Below are positions 43,600-54,866 of a stretch of 64,000 nucleotides of DNA, one piece after another; the first letter of the stretch is position 1; each line of letters starts with the position of its first letter. The DNA is from Meghimatium bilineatum. Lineage: Eukaryota; Mollusca; Gastropoda; Stylommatophora; Philomycidae. The notes beneath the pieces are model-generated. The model was not told where the DNA came from and did no database searches. It worked only from the letters and a program-made list of their open reading frames with translations. The position numbers and the translations under genes are program-made. The stretch spans positions 26,497,661 to 26,561,660 of the forward strand of contig CM067309.1 of assembly GCA_034231615.1 (NCBI GenBank). The letters are read 5' to 3'.

Positions 43600-44060
43600 C
43601 TCACTCATATAAAAAGACAGATGAAACACTTTGAATGCATCATGAGAAGAGGAAATATTGCAGAGCACCTCATAACAACAAGCATGTTGAAGAGTAAGAG
43701 TATTAGGAAAAGACCAAGTAAGAAGGGTAGGAGGAGACCATGTAAGAGGTTTACGAGAAGGCCGATAAGAGGGTAGAAGATCAAGTAAGAGGGATTGGGG
43801 AAGGCCAAGTAAAACAAGTAAGAGGGGTAGGAGAAGACATAGTAAGAAGGGTAGGGGAAGACATCAGGAGAAGAGGAAATATTGAGGAGCACATTGTAAC
43901 AACAGATGTGTTGAAGAGTAAGAGGGGTAGAGAAAGAATAAGAGAGATGCCAGACACCTTGGCATTGTGGAACATTAGTACAGGAAATTATTGGCAGTGC
44001 ATGAGACAAAGTGATGGACATGTATGTTAAATGGCATGGACTATAAAAAATGTATATCAT
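43600..44060 (+). pseudogene. LINE family H, C-terminal relic with an internal minisatellite
   Basis: The plus strand gives KRQMKHFECIMRRGNIAEHL, ITTSMLKSKS, then an expanded run of Arg/Lys-rich codons (RKRPSKKGRRRPCKRF), and later TPWHCGTLVQEIIGSA. This is the GHIMRR..GRRxxGRPR segment of an RTE-like LINE in which the GRRRPR-coding DNA (43690-43880) has been tandemly duplicated. A relative lies at 57050-57830. Confidence 0.6.
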
Positions 44061-44079
44061 TCACCATCAAGTGTGTATA

Positions 44080-44215
44080 TTCATTACATTGAGTTGATAA
44101 TTTATTCCACTGAACTGATACTTTATTCCATTAATGATAATTCATTCCACTGAAAATTAATTCCATTGAGTTGATACTGAACTGATACTTCATTCCACTG
44201 AACTGATGTGTCACT
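44080..44215. repeat. Minisatellite related to 43050-43330
   Basis: Repeats of ATTCCACTGAACTGATACTT and variants. Confidence 0.65.
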
Positions 44216-44727
44216 GGATTTATTTGATACATTTTACACAAGTGACTTAATGTCATAATGATGAATAAAACAGAATAAAATCAAGATATGTGTTTCATAT
44301 TCAATGTTGACTTCTGGCATAAACTTCTGATCAGCGTGTCGATTAGGTTTTAGCCAATCAGTCAACTCCTTGTCAGAAATTTATTGATAATAGGTAATGC
44401 AGTAACATTCTATACTAGTTGGTGGAGAAATAAATCTCAGGTAACAAAAAACAATTGATGCTTTGACCAAAAGGCCCTTGTCAAATATCAAACAAAATAT
44501 GCATAACTAACAACAAATTGACTATACTGATGTTCCTGTTATTATTTTGTGCATCATAGGTGCGACTATTTGTTCATGTTGTGTACTTGATAAAGATGTT
44601 TGGGTGAAATTTTGGTTGGTAGCCTGTAACACTATGTCTTTACATTCTATTTCTTTAAACTTGTCTGAAAGTTGAATTTAAAAAAAGCAATCAACTGTTT
44701 CAGTAAATTCTATTGCCAAAAAGATAT

Positions 44728-44905
44728 AAAGCCCATCATGTACACATTATGATAACTGATATATGAAAATTTCCCTTACTATAACATCCACCCGTTACAC
44801 ATCATGGCCACTGATATAACAAAGTGACAATTTCGGATTGCAACATTCACCCTGTACACATCATGGCCACTGATATAACAGCAAAAATTTCTTACTAAGA
44901 CTGAT
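44728..44905. repeat. Three tandem units of about 66 bp
   Basis: Each unit contains TACACATxATGGCCACTGATAT, AACA and an AATTTC-TTACTATAACAT-like block, with starts near 44728, 44795 and 44855. Confidence 0.7.
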
Positions 44906-45037
44906 GTGTTGGGCCATTAGCACAATTAAAATGGCGACAGCATATTTCCATTCTCTGGACTACATCTTCCTGGAAATTTAGTTCGATTTTGTTCATTGTC
45001 CTGCTACAGGAGAGAACAAGCGGGAGTTTGAGAATGA
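44897..45037 (+). mobile_element. GAA-SINE copy
   Basis: Shares AAGACTGATGTGTTGGGCCA, AATTAAAATGGCGACA, TTTCCATTCTCTGGACTACA, TTGTCCTGCTACAGGAGA and GGGAGTTTGAGAATGA with the reference copy at 7044. The end lacks a clear (GAA)n. Confidence 0.75.
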
Positions 45038-45734
45038 GCACAGAACTGGTTTGATTTGATTACAAAGCACAGGCTGTTTTTTTTTGTATGTTGAAAGTAG
45101 ATGTCTTACACCCCACCCCCCCCCCCCCCCCCCCCCGAGTAGAAGGCTCATCCAACAGGCATTGCACCAAGCCAAAAGGTGAAGCCTCCTGGATATGAAA
45201 GAAAGCTCATAATCTCCCCCCCCCCCTCTCCCATTGCACATAAGAAGTAAGAACTAATTCATAATTTATGTGGTTCACAAACAAGTAGATGTCTCCTGAT
45301 GCTTTTATTTTTTAATCTATGCACACTAACATTTCTGTTTACAGTATCTGTATTTTATTCATATATAAATGATTTGTTATGGATGTGGTGTTTTGTGTTA
45401 TTAATATTTGTGTGGTTTGATGTTCGTATGTACAAGTTTTACAATATTATTTAAGAATTTTGGACAATGGGGTTCACGTTCAGCTCACTTGGCATCAATT
45501 CTTCTGTGAATCTCCCTAGGATTATCACTTGGCATGTGATCATCAATTCCTTCTGTGAATCTCCCTAGGATTATCTCAACATGAAAACTTAATCAATGAA
45601 ACTCAATTAAAAAAAAACCTTTGACGACATCTATTCTTTTAATCTTGGCTTCCTCTACAACAATACTTCACATACTATGAATATAGAATACATAGCAACC
45701 ATTCATTAAATATTCACGATCTATATAACCAGTA
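45038..45734. other. Spacer with poly-C tracts and a 50-bp duplication
   Basis: Runs of C occur at 45111-45136 and near 45218-45227. CTTCTGTGAATCTCCCTAGG with ATTATC occurs twice (about 45500 and 45550). TTTGTGTGGTTTGATGTTCG at 45408 is a single unit of the 22-bp array found 2 kb downstream. No gene seen. Confidence 0.6.
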
Positions 45735-45970
45735 CCCTTCAGGGTCATAGGAGTACCACATTGGATGCTTCAGTACACAGAGTCCTCCAGCGATTTCTAT
45801 CTTCAATGATGCGCATGAGTGAGGAAAAATCTTGTCCTATGCATTCTTTGATATTGTCTGTCCATGTCTTTATTTGCGCCCCCTCCCGATTCTCCCTCCT
45901 TCAACGGTTGCCTTCAGTATTGTTTTTGACAAGGAATCATGTCTGCATACATGCCCAAACCATGCTAGTT
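45735..45970 (-). pseudogene. LINE family J-like C-terminal fragment
   Basis: Minus strand: LAWFGHVCRHDSLSKTILKA, TVEGGRREG, KTWTDNIKECIGQDF and RIIEDRNRWRTL, the conserved order at the end of RTE-like LINE proteins. The frame is nearly continuous. No RT domain is attached. Confidence 0.75.
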
Positions 45971-46090
45971 TAATATGCAATATTCACATTTGAATTGAAT
46001 CTCTGGTCTGTTGGTTGAATGACAACTAGTTTAATTTGCAATATTCACATTAACAATTGAATCTGTGGGTCTGTCGGATAACAAATTCCC
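45971..46090. repeat. Tandem duplication of ~60 bp
   Basis: CTAGTTTAATxTGCAATATT, CACATT and AATTGAATCT are repeated with few changes. Confidence 0.75.
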
Positions 46091-47179
46091 AATTTCATGT
46101 TAACCCGCCAATGATCTTAATCAGGTTCAGCCTATAGAATTTCATTACGACCTGTCTAGTCAATTTATCTTCTGATTGGTCGATGCACAATGTTAGTAAC
46201 TAAAATCAGGCCTATCCATGAACGATGAATACACAATGTTCAGTCACTTGTCCTGATTAATCTAATAGTTAAAAATTGACAATCAACAGATCTTTGATTT
46301 ATGAAATATAAAGTTCAGTTTTTCTATCATTTCAATTCATCCAATTGTTAGTCGCTCTCCCAGTACAATAAAACCTTCAGTTGGCTTGAGTAAACCAGAT
46401 ATCTCCTTAGTTCTGGATTAGGGAATTGCTCATCTCACGCAACTTGAGTGAGATCTCTATACACCCGGTATAGGCATCAGGCAAACCTCGGCCACCGCTC
46501 CATCTGCTGCACACTGTAACCTTCAAAAGTGGCAAACAGTATAGGTCAAACAAACCTCTATAAAGACTTCAATCGCTGCATCAGTAATCTTACAACGATG
46601 TAAATAATAAACTTCAAAATATATAGGTATCTTCACCTTTTATCCACAGTGAATTATTACCTGACACTAATCATTTATCTACATATATTGATCTACGGGC
46701 ACATGATGATGATTGAAGGTCCCAATTCCAATTTAAATCCACAATGGCACACTTCAATTAAGACGTAGACTTCACTCTACAATCTCCAGTAGGACTTCGA
46801 TTGATGGACTCCCTTCCAAATTGTCTAAAAACGAACTATATCACCGTCTGGATGACTTGTTTTGTTCTCATTTTTACTAGACATCACTGACACATCCATA
46901 TTCTTTCTATAATCAGTCCGTTCAATATTCTATTTTGAGCTACTTTTCTGTTTTAACAGCAGTTTTTCTCTCATAAATAATTTTTTATTCAGTCCAAATT
47001 GTTCACTCTTCTCAAGGCTGTTTGAACATTTCCCCCCTTTTAATCGTACTTTCCAGATGCAAAACAATCTGTTGTTGACCTAATTTTGTCTGTCTACCTA
47101 TTACACAGTTACTCTATTATCTCATGTAACCATTGTTCTACTCAACAACGACCTTGCCAATTTCATTCTTAAACTCGCA
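46091..47179. other. Unassigned AT-rich region
   Basis: No coding frame, transposon end or tandem repeat could be supported in this stretch. Confidence 0.4.
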
Positions 47180-47312
47180 CTGAATCTCCCTTGTAGCAGG
47201 ACCATTGTCCTACTAGATGTCCAGCAGGATGTAGTCCAGAGATGGAAATGCATTGTGTCGCTGTTTTATTTGTGCCAATGCCCTGACACATCCATCTTCG
47301 GTGGGCAATTTA
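47180..47312 (-). mobile_element. GAA-SINE copy
   Basis: The minus strand reads GAAGATGGATGTGTCAGGGC, ATTGGCACAAATAAAACAGC, GCATTTCCATCTCTGGACTA, CATCCTGCTGGACATCTAGT, AGGACAATGGTCCTGCTACA and GCGAGTTTAAGAATGA, co-linear with the copy at 7044. Together the copies define a well-conserved core. Confidence 0.8.
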
Positions 47313-47454
47313 ATTCAATAACGAAGACCTTATTGTCCAGTTCCAAGTACATTCTAGAACAGTTAGTTCCCTTAATTATGTCTTTTACTAATTCATAAAT
47401 TGCATCCATTGGACTACAATTGTTCTATATTGTTACACATATTTGTTTGGTTTT

Positions 47455-47960
47455 ATGTACATGTTTGTGTGATTTGATGTTCATGTTTGTGTGATTTGAT
47501 GTTCATGTTTGTGTGATTTGATGTTCATGTTTGTGTGATTTGATGTTCATGTTTGTGTGATTTGATGTTCATGTTTGTGTGATTTGATATTTATATTTGT
47601 GTGATTTGATGTTCATGTTTGTGTGATTTGATGTTCATGTTTGTGTGATTTGATGTTCATGTTTGTGTGATTTGATATTTATATTTGCGTGGTTTGATGT
47701 TCATGTTTGTGTGGTTTGATGTTCATGTTTGTGTGATTTGATGTACATGTTTGTGTGATTTGATGTACATGTTTGTGTGATTTGATGTACATGTTTGTGT
47801 GATTTGATATTTATATTTGTGTGATTTGATATTTATATTTGTGTGGTTTGATGTTCATGTTTGTGTGGTTTTATGTTCATATTTGTGTGGTTTTATGTAC
47901 ATGTTTGTGTGGTTTGATGTTCATGTTTGTGTGGTTTTTTGTTCATATTTGTGTGGTTTG
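47455..47960. repeat. 22-bp minisatellite, about 23 units
   Basis: Unit GTTTGTGTGATTTGATGTTC+AT with variants in the last six bases (GTTCAT, GTACAT, ATTTATAT) and GTGATTT/GTGGTTT alternation. The variants are not randomly mixed: similar units are adjacent, as expected from local slippage. No coding. Confidence 0.95.
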
Positions 47961-48129
47961 ATGTAAAGAGTAAGAAATGAGATATCTGACAGAAGCAGTA
48001 ATAAAATGAGATGACATCAAGAATTTCTTGGGGAATACTATTCCTTATGAAAAATATAGAACAGCAAACAATAACAAGGCTATGAAAACTTGAAAACAAT
48101 TAGGAATTTCTATTTATAACATTTGAAAC

Positions 48130-48375
48130 AAGTATCATCTTCCAGAATTCAACATCAAAGTAGATGAGCCTGAAGCAAGCGAACATATTCAAATATTTGG
48201 ATACATTAACAACACCATATGGAAGATGTATTAAAGAAGTCAAATGTAGAATTGCACAGACAAAGGGAATATTTCACAAGGTGTTACCCTAGGTGTTAAC
48301 TAGTAAGAAACTCTGTTCACTTGTATATCCACCTATGCCTTTGAAACACCTTTCACAGCTAAAAGTTGGTTTATT
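48130..48375 (+). pseudogene. LINE family H fragment
   Basis: Plus strand: EASEHIQIFGYINN (for FKYLG), TPYGRCIKEVKCRIAQAKGI, FHKVLP and LTSKKLCSLVYPPMPL in shifting frames. It matches 57080-57290 block by block. Confidence 0.6.
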
Positions 48376-48464
48376 TTGCCTAAGAAAGATATTTTGGTAC
48401 AGTCTGTTTATTTGTAATTGTTAAAATGTAGAATTTTTTGTTATATAGTTTTAGTCAAAATTTG

Positions 48465-49634
48465 TTAGTCAAACTCAATTTTTATTGAAATTTTTCTTAA
48501 GATCTGTTTATGAATTTTATCTTTTAGTTTTATCATGTTTCTGGTAATTTTCTCAGTAGATTCCAGCTTCAGATAGCCAGGAACTGTTGCCAGGGTACTA
48601 GAAATGGCAACACTAGTACTAACAGCTGCAGCGACAGATAAAGATAATGCAATAATAATCAAAATTCCACAAGCAGAAGTGACCACTAATCCACCTACAT
48701 TACAGTGCACTCTCTCTTTAATTCTCTTGCTTTTTCTATTTTCTCAGCCAGAATTCTCTCAGTTTCATCTACCAGTTCCTCCATTTCCTTAAGCTCGCCG
48801 TAACCTTTCTCCTGTTCTTTAATTTCTCAGATCATTGATATGTGCTTGAATACTCTCTTTATGACTTTCTGAAGAACTCTCAGAAAACTTCTCCAACTCG
48901 CCAGCAAGAAGAGCAACTTTCTCTTGGATTTCTCTCTTGAGTTGAGGAGCTTTAAGTTCAACAATCATCTTCTCACGAGCTTGTTCAGTGAGTTGAAAAC
49001 ATTGACTGGTATATCTACCATTCCTTTCTTGTAGACTATGTGTATGTTTAATTATTTCTTGAATCTGTTCCAGTTGTTTATTTTCATCCTTCTCTCTATT
49101 ATTTAACAGCACAGCCCAACCCTCACAATCTTCATACAATTTTAGGAAAGGTCCTTTCTGTGTGCAGCATCACTCGTGAAAACTGATAGGTTGTGGTTGA
49201 TCTTCCATTTCCATCTGAAATAAATCTCCACAAGTCATGACAATAATAACATGCTTGAGAAACTCGTTACCAAAAATTGCTTTCATAGAATCAAATGCAG
49301 CTTTGTCCTCTGTGGTGAATAGATGACTGAATCTGATGACAAACAGAAAAGCATCAACACCTTCAAAGCACATAGCAAGAGCTGTTTCCATGTCGTATCA
49401 TTGTTACCTTATCCTCTACAATGTCCATGTCAGTGTCCTCCATGTCCAGTCCATCAACAACCTGTAACATATAACTTTCAAAAAGTCTGAAACTAGATTT
49501 GACATCTTTGACCTGTGATGTCAAGTTGACAGACGTTTTTAAAAAAACCTGGTCTATCTAGTAAAGTGTTTCCTGTTGCACTTTTTCCATGATTTCTTTT
49601 CCCCATTATCAAGAAACAGCTTGATTTCCTCCAT
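48465..49634 (-). pseudogene. GIMAP/AIG1-family GTPase pseudogene
   Basis: The minus strand follows the AIG1-type GTPase order. The start MEEIKLFL shifts frame into IMGKRNHGKSATGNTLLD (G1, a P-loop GxxxxGKS), then VKDVKSSF and LQVVDGLDMEDTDMD (the DxxG/G3 region), a shift, the GIMAP conserved box ALAMCFEGVDAFLFVIRFSH, LFTTEDKAAFDSMKAIFG and VIIVMTCGDLF (G4), a TGA after QPISFHE, then CEGWAVLLNN (G5) and a coiled-coil helix. A C-terminal hydrophobic stretch (ACGILIIIALSLSVAAAV) may have been a membrane anchor. At least three lesions show it is a pseudogene unless some are unrecognised introns. GIMAP genes act in immunity-related membrane biology and are expanded in molluscs. Confidence 0.85.
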
Positions 49635-49639
49635 CTTTA

Positions 49640-50059
49640 TCTGATTCTGTGGATAGATATAACAAAATTATCATTTGAAGCAGAGAAAATGATGACTACC
49701 AAAGTAAGATAACACACCATTTGCTTTGAAACAAAAAGATGAATCTTAAAAAAAAGTACCCATCAAAGTGGAAAGACTACCTGGCACACAATAAGTGGCA
49801 TGCCAAAAATTGTTGACATCGATGTCCAGTTGTAGATCACGACACAAAGTATTCCATTCATGGGACTACATCCTGTAACTAACCAAGAGTTTGAGAACGA
49901 ACGAAGATGAAGCCATTGTTAAGTTGACTTGCTCTGCTTTCTCTATTGGTCATGATTGTCATAAGGGATGACTAAGAAGGGTTCGGTTACTTATACATTA
50001 CAAAAAAATATACACAGTCAAAACTGTTAAAAACGAATTAGGTATGTTGATTACCGGTA
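49640..50059. other. Spacer with a partial GAA-SINE-like piece
   Basis: At 49858-49908 GGACTACATCCTG and GAGTTTGAGAACGAACGAAG resemble the centre and end of the SINE-like repeat with the middle missing. Nothing else is recognised. Confidence 0.4.
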
Positions 50060-50405
50060 TCCTCTTCGCACACCGGACAAGTCCATAGGTGCTCAGATCT
50101 CCGCTTTAATAAATCTCTCAGGTTATAACGGCTGATGGTTCCGTTTCTGTGTTGGTTTACTGCTCTTTTTGAAATCTTTGTCAGGGGTTCTCTTCAGCTA
50201 CGCCCATCCTCCCAGTTCGCACATTCTCGATATTGACTCATGCTCATTCATCTCAAAATCGTTTGATCGTGAGGACTTACGAAGAGCAATGAGTATGTCT
50301 GCTCGGTCCATAGGCTGATCATCTGTTGTGGTGGAGAGGCTAGCTAGTTGGTCGGCCTGTTCGTTTCCCTTCATGCCCGCATGTCCGGGGACGAATATGC
50401 TGTAC
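50060..50405 (-). pseudogene. LINE family B-like RNase H fragment
   Basis: The minus strand reads SIFVPGHAGMKGNEQADQLA, SLSTTTDDQPMDRADILIAL, SISRMCELGGWA and CPVC-like sequence at the end (GQVCEED region). It is diverged from the other B copies, especially after DRADIL. Confidence 0.7.
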
Positions 50406-50664
50406 TAAATTACAAATATAGATTTGGTTAGGTGCATTGTGCCTCTTATGTCCTTTCAACCGGGCACATTAGTCTAATTTGGTTATATAAAAGAAATAGT
50501 GGAGATTATGGTTCTGGTAATCCAGCCACCATGACCTCCAGCTTAATTAATAATAGTATTATACAGGGTGTCTATAAAATATAAAATCACTGTGCACGGA
50601 ATTTACAATGAAATAGATGTGCTCAATATAATATTAGTGAAAGACGTGTATTACTATGGCCCAA

Positions 50665-51825
50665 TGTACAGCACAACTCAGTAGATTGATGTTACTGCGA
50701 CTCAGTAAATTGATGTTACCGTGACTCAGTAGATTGATGTTACCACGAATTAGTAGAGTGATGTTACCACGAATCAGTAGAGTGATGTTACAGCGAGTCA
50801 GTAGAGTGATGTTACCACGACTCAGTAGAGTGATGTTACAGCGAGTCAGTAGAGTGCTGTTACCACGACTCAGTAGAGTGATGTTACAGCTACTCAGTAG
50901 ATTGATGTTACCACGAATCAGTAGAGTGATGCTACAGCGAATCAGTAGAGTGCTGTTACCACGACTCAGTTGAGTGATGTTACAGTTACAGCGACTCAGT
51001 AGAGTGATGTTACAGCGACTCATTAGAGTGATGTTACCGCGACTCAGTAGAGTGATGTTACAATGACTCAGTAGAGTGATGCTACCGCGACTCAGTAGAG
51101 TGATGTTACCGTGACTCAGTAGAGTGATGTTACAGCGACTCAGTAGATTGATGTTACCACGAATCAGTAGAGTGATGTTACAGCGAATCAGTAGAGTGCT
51201 GTTACCGTGACTCAGTAGAGTGATGTTACAGCGAATCAGTAGAGTGCTGTTACCACGGCTCAGTTGAGTGATGTTACAGCGACTCAGTAGAGTGATGTTA
51301 CCAGAACTCAGTAGAGTGATGTTACAGCGAATCAGTAGAGTGCTGTTACAATGACTCAGTAGAGTGATGCTACCGCGACTCAGTAGAGTGATGTTACCGT
51401 GACTCAGTAGAGTGATGTTACAGCGACTCAGTAGATTGATGTTACCACGAATCAGTAGAGTGATGTTACAGCGAATCAGTAGAGTGCTGTTACCGTGACT
51501 CAGTAGAGTGATGTTACAGCGAATCAGTAGAGTGCTGTTACCACGGCTCAGTTGAGTGATGTTACAGCGACTCAGTAGAGTGATGTTACCAGAACTCAGT
51601 AGAGTGATGTTACCGCCACTCAGCAGAGTGATGTTACAACGACTCAGTAAAGTGATGTTATCGCGACTCAATACATTGATGTTACAGCGACTCAGTAAAG
51701 TGATGTTATCGCGACTCAATACATTGATGTTACAACGACTCAGTAAAGTGATGTTATCGCGACTCAATAGATTGATGTTACAGCGACTCAGTAGTGATGT
51801 TACAGTGACTCAGTAGAGTGATGTT
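50665..51825. repeat. 24-bp minisatellite, about 48 units, with a 288-bp higher-order repeat
   Basis: The unit is GCGACTCAGTAGAGTGATGT+TACC with variants at the first six and the middle positions. A block of 12 units (51061-51348) is followed by a copy starting at 51349 that is identical for about 11 units (264 bp). Because 24 is a multiple of three, long open frames appear on both strands (a 377-residue one on the minus strand made of NITLLSRC/NITLLSRG repeats), but they have no features of a protein beyond the repeat. Confidence 0.95.
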
Positions 51826-52042
51826 ATTAAGATTACTGCCGTATCATTCACATTTAAGTCCAATAGAATTTGTTTTGGTTAAAATTCAGGGAGCAGTGGC
51901 AAAAGAAAGTAATACCTTCAAACTGAATGATGTTCAGAAAATTGCATATACTATGCTCTCCGCCATTGACAAAGAATTCTGGATATAATGTAAGGACAAT
52001 ATATTGTAAATGGAAGAAGAATATTGGCAGAAGGATGGGTAA
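51826..52042 (+). pseudogene. DDE-superfamily (mariner-like) transposase C-terminus
   Basis: A frame with two stops reads LRLLPYHSHLSPIEFVLVKI, QGAVAKESNTFKLNDVQKIA, SAIDKEFWI and MEEEYWQKDG. This is the end of DDE_3-type transposases, with the LPPYHxxLNPIE block that carries the last catalytic residue. It starts exactly where the 24-bp array stops. At 50564 a possible left end CAGGGTGTCTATAAA follows TA, so the array may have grown inside this transposon. No right inverted end was found. Confidence 0.7.
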
Positions 52043-52439
52043 CGCTTAATTCCACCAACTACAATTATCGATCATTACAATTCATCGGATTATGAATAGA
52101 AAAATAAGAAGGTCTGGATAAGTCCGAAAAGAAGTATGATTTAGATAACATCAAGATAATATTGAACAAATATGAAAACAACACAGCCAAAGTGACACAT
52201 CCATCATTGTAAAGACATGTGAGATATATAATATATACCCTTGCTGAACAACAAGATCATCTCATTAAACGTGGTTTGCTTGTGCGATTTGGCCATTTGA
52301 TGAGAAATGAATTTTTCTCTATTCATTGAAAATGAATTTTTCTCTAAAACAATCCTGTAGAGCAAAGTAGAAGGGGTAAGGAAAAAGGTGACAAACATAA
52401 GGTCTGAACAGATAATATTAAAGGCTAAACATTTTTACG

Positions 52440-52910
52440 GCAGGGTATACGAACCAAGTTGTGTTTACTACGAACATGTGTGTTTCCTGTGGTGATATAT
52501 GGATATGAAGCATGGACACTAAATAAAACAGTCGCCAAGAGAATAACATCATTTGAATTAAAGTGCTATAGAAGAGTTTTTAGAATACCATGGATAGCAA
52601 GGAAAACAAACCAGGAGGTGTTACGAACAATTAACGCCCAGGAAGGCTGGCTTCTGAACACCATATTAAAGAAAAGGCGATTATTTTTCAGTCAAATTAA
52701 GAGACACAACGGCGTGGAGATAGTTACTGGAGGGGATGATAGAAGGCAACAGGTGCAAAGTCCGCCCAAGACGCCGTCTTGACAAAAGACATTCAAGAAT
52801 GCCTGCGCATGTCACTGGAAGTGTCAGGCAAATTGGCTCAAGACCTCTGAGAATTTAAGAGATCTATAGGGAAAACTACGTTCTGGAAAGAATATGTGAC
52901 CTGATGATGA
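52440..52910 (+). pseudogene. LINE family F, C-terminal part
   Basis: A 107-residue open part reads LLRTCVFPVVIYGYEAWTLN, KRITSFELKCYRRVFRIPWI, KTNQEVLRTINAQEGWLLNT and KKRRLFFSQIKRHNGVE, then breaks. The 3' end GAAAACTACGTTCTGGAAAG, AATATGTGACCTGATGATG follows. It is the cleanest copy of this segment in the window. Confidence 0.8.
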
Positions 52911-53117
52911 ACAATAAATGAATGATACGCCTATACCAACAATTACAGTAAAATGTCTTTGCCATTCTACATAATGTGGCAATGTCAATGTCTGATATCG
53001 GTAGATCCCACTAAGATGTGGTGAATCTATGAGTACACATTTAATCTGGAAAAGGCACACGCACTAGAGGGCAGCCACATGTGAAACGTGTATACGCGTT
53101 GTGTATGTGAAACGATA

Positions 53118-53636
53118 TAGTGGTTATATATATATATATATAAATATGCCAACATTATCGCTATTCTATCATATGGATGCGAAAGTTGGAAAGCCACAGA
53201 TAAGAGACTAAACACCGTTGAAAACAAATGCCTACGTACCATTCTGAATGTTAAGTGGAGTGACTTTAAATCTAACACTACTATAGGAGAGGACAGCAAA
53301 CAAACCAATATACCTTCCTTCATTAGGCAAAGACGGACTTACATTGGCCATGCTCTCAGAATTAACAGCCTAAGAATTCCCCATCAGTCACTAGATTGGG
53401 TGCCACCAGGAGTAAGGAGAAGAGGGAGACCTAGAGAAACTCTATGAAGAAACATTAATAGAGAAGGCATGTCAATGAACAAACAACACCCAAAAACTGA
53501 AAGACCTGGCAACACAAAGACAGAAATGGAAAGCTATGGTTTCTACATTATGCCCCGCCTATGGCTCTGGAGGAACATAACATATATAGGACCTATAATT
53601 TATATAAGAGTATATATATATATATATATAAGATTA
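53118..53636 (+). pseudogene. LINE family D relative between two TA tracts
   Basis: TA tracts lie at 53125-53142 and 53609-53632. Between them, broken frames read IIAILSYGCESWKA, KRLNTVENKCLRTILNVKWS, DFKSNTTIGEDSKQTNI, RQRRTYIGHALRINSL and GRPRETL. Only the C-terminal quarter of the element is present. Confidence 0.75.
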
Positions 53637-54866
53637 AAGTCATCCTTAGACAAAAGACTTCGAGAAGAGCAGTCAGGCTTTGGACCAGGTCGTTCCTGCC
53701 TTGACCATATATTCACTCTTAGAACAATAATAGAAGAATGTCTAGAATTTAGATCTAATCTCATAATAAACTTCATTGATTTTCAAAAAACCTTAGACAG
53801 CATCCATTGACCATCATTTGTGGAATTTTAAAAATATATGGATTCCAAAATAAATATATAAATGTGATAAAATCATTCTATACCAACTCAAAATGCTGTG
53901 TTAGAACAGAAAAAGTCAATTCAGAATGGTTCCCTGTGATTACTGGTGTTAAACAAGGCTGCCCTATGTCACCATTACTATTAAATATCGCAATTGACTG
54001 TGCTATGAGAAAAAGCACATCCAACACAAATTTAGGAATCAAATGGATAAATAAAACAACATTAGAAGACCTGGATTTTGCCGATGATCTTGCACTATTG
54101 AGTGAAAACCATTAAGATGCACAAACAAAAACTGATAGATTAAAACTTATTGCAGGACAAATAGGTCTCCAAATCAATTCAGCAAAAACAAAAATTATGG
54201 ACTTCACCAATCCACCTAACGAAATTACTTTAAATGGACAACAACTTGAAAAAGTACAGAAATTCTCCTATCTAGGAAGCAAATTAACACTTGACGGTGA
54301 TGTCATGCCAGAAATTACAACTCGCATTGCCCTAGCATCAAGTGCATTTAACAGACTGTCTAATATCTGGAAGTCAAAGTCAATCAGCACACGCACGAAA
54401 ATACGCTTATTTAATTCCTGCGTTATTCCGGTGCTATCATATGGATGTGAGAGCTGGAAAAGCTCTTTATCTTCAGAAAAGAAATTACTGAGTTTCGAGA
54501 ACAAATGTCTTCGTAGGATAACTAACACCCATTGGAGTGAATTCAAATCGAATGATAAAATCAGAGAAGAGACACATCAAAATTTCATCACAGATGTTAT
54601 CAGAAAACGCTGTTGGTCCTACATCGGGCATGTCCTAAGCGCAGACACCAACAGAATACACCACCAATCTCTTGAATGGATACCTACAGGCAAAAGAGCA
54701 AGGGGTAGACCAAAAGAAACACTCAGAAGAACAATACTTAGAGAAAGTAAAACAACCAATATTCATACTATTCAAGAACTTCACAGAATAGCTTTGAACA
54801 GACAGAATTGGAGAGATCTGACCTCTGCCCTATGCGCTAACTTCAGCGCAAAAGGAAAATGAATGA

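Noticed and set aside
43605-44060. 151-residue minus-strand hydrophobic ORF
   Set aside because: Antisense of the purine-rich LINE-H minisatellite; its Leu/Pro/Tyr repeats come from the low-complexity DNA.
50634-51767. 377-residue minus-strand ORF of NITLLSRC-type octapeptide repeats
   Set aside because: The 24-bp unit is a multiple of three, so open frames arise on both strands automatically. There is no start context, no non-repeat domain of note and the plus strand is open as well.
47455-51825. CRISPR array
   Set aside because: The repeats are contiguous tandem units without unique spacers, in eukaryotic DNA.
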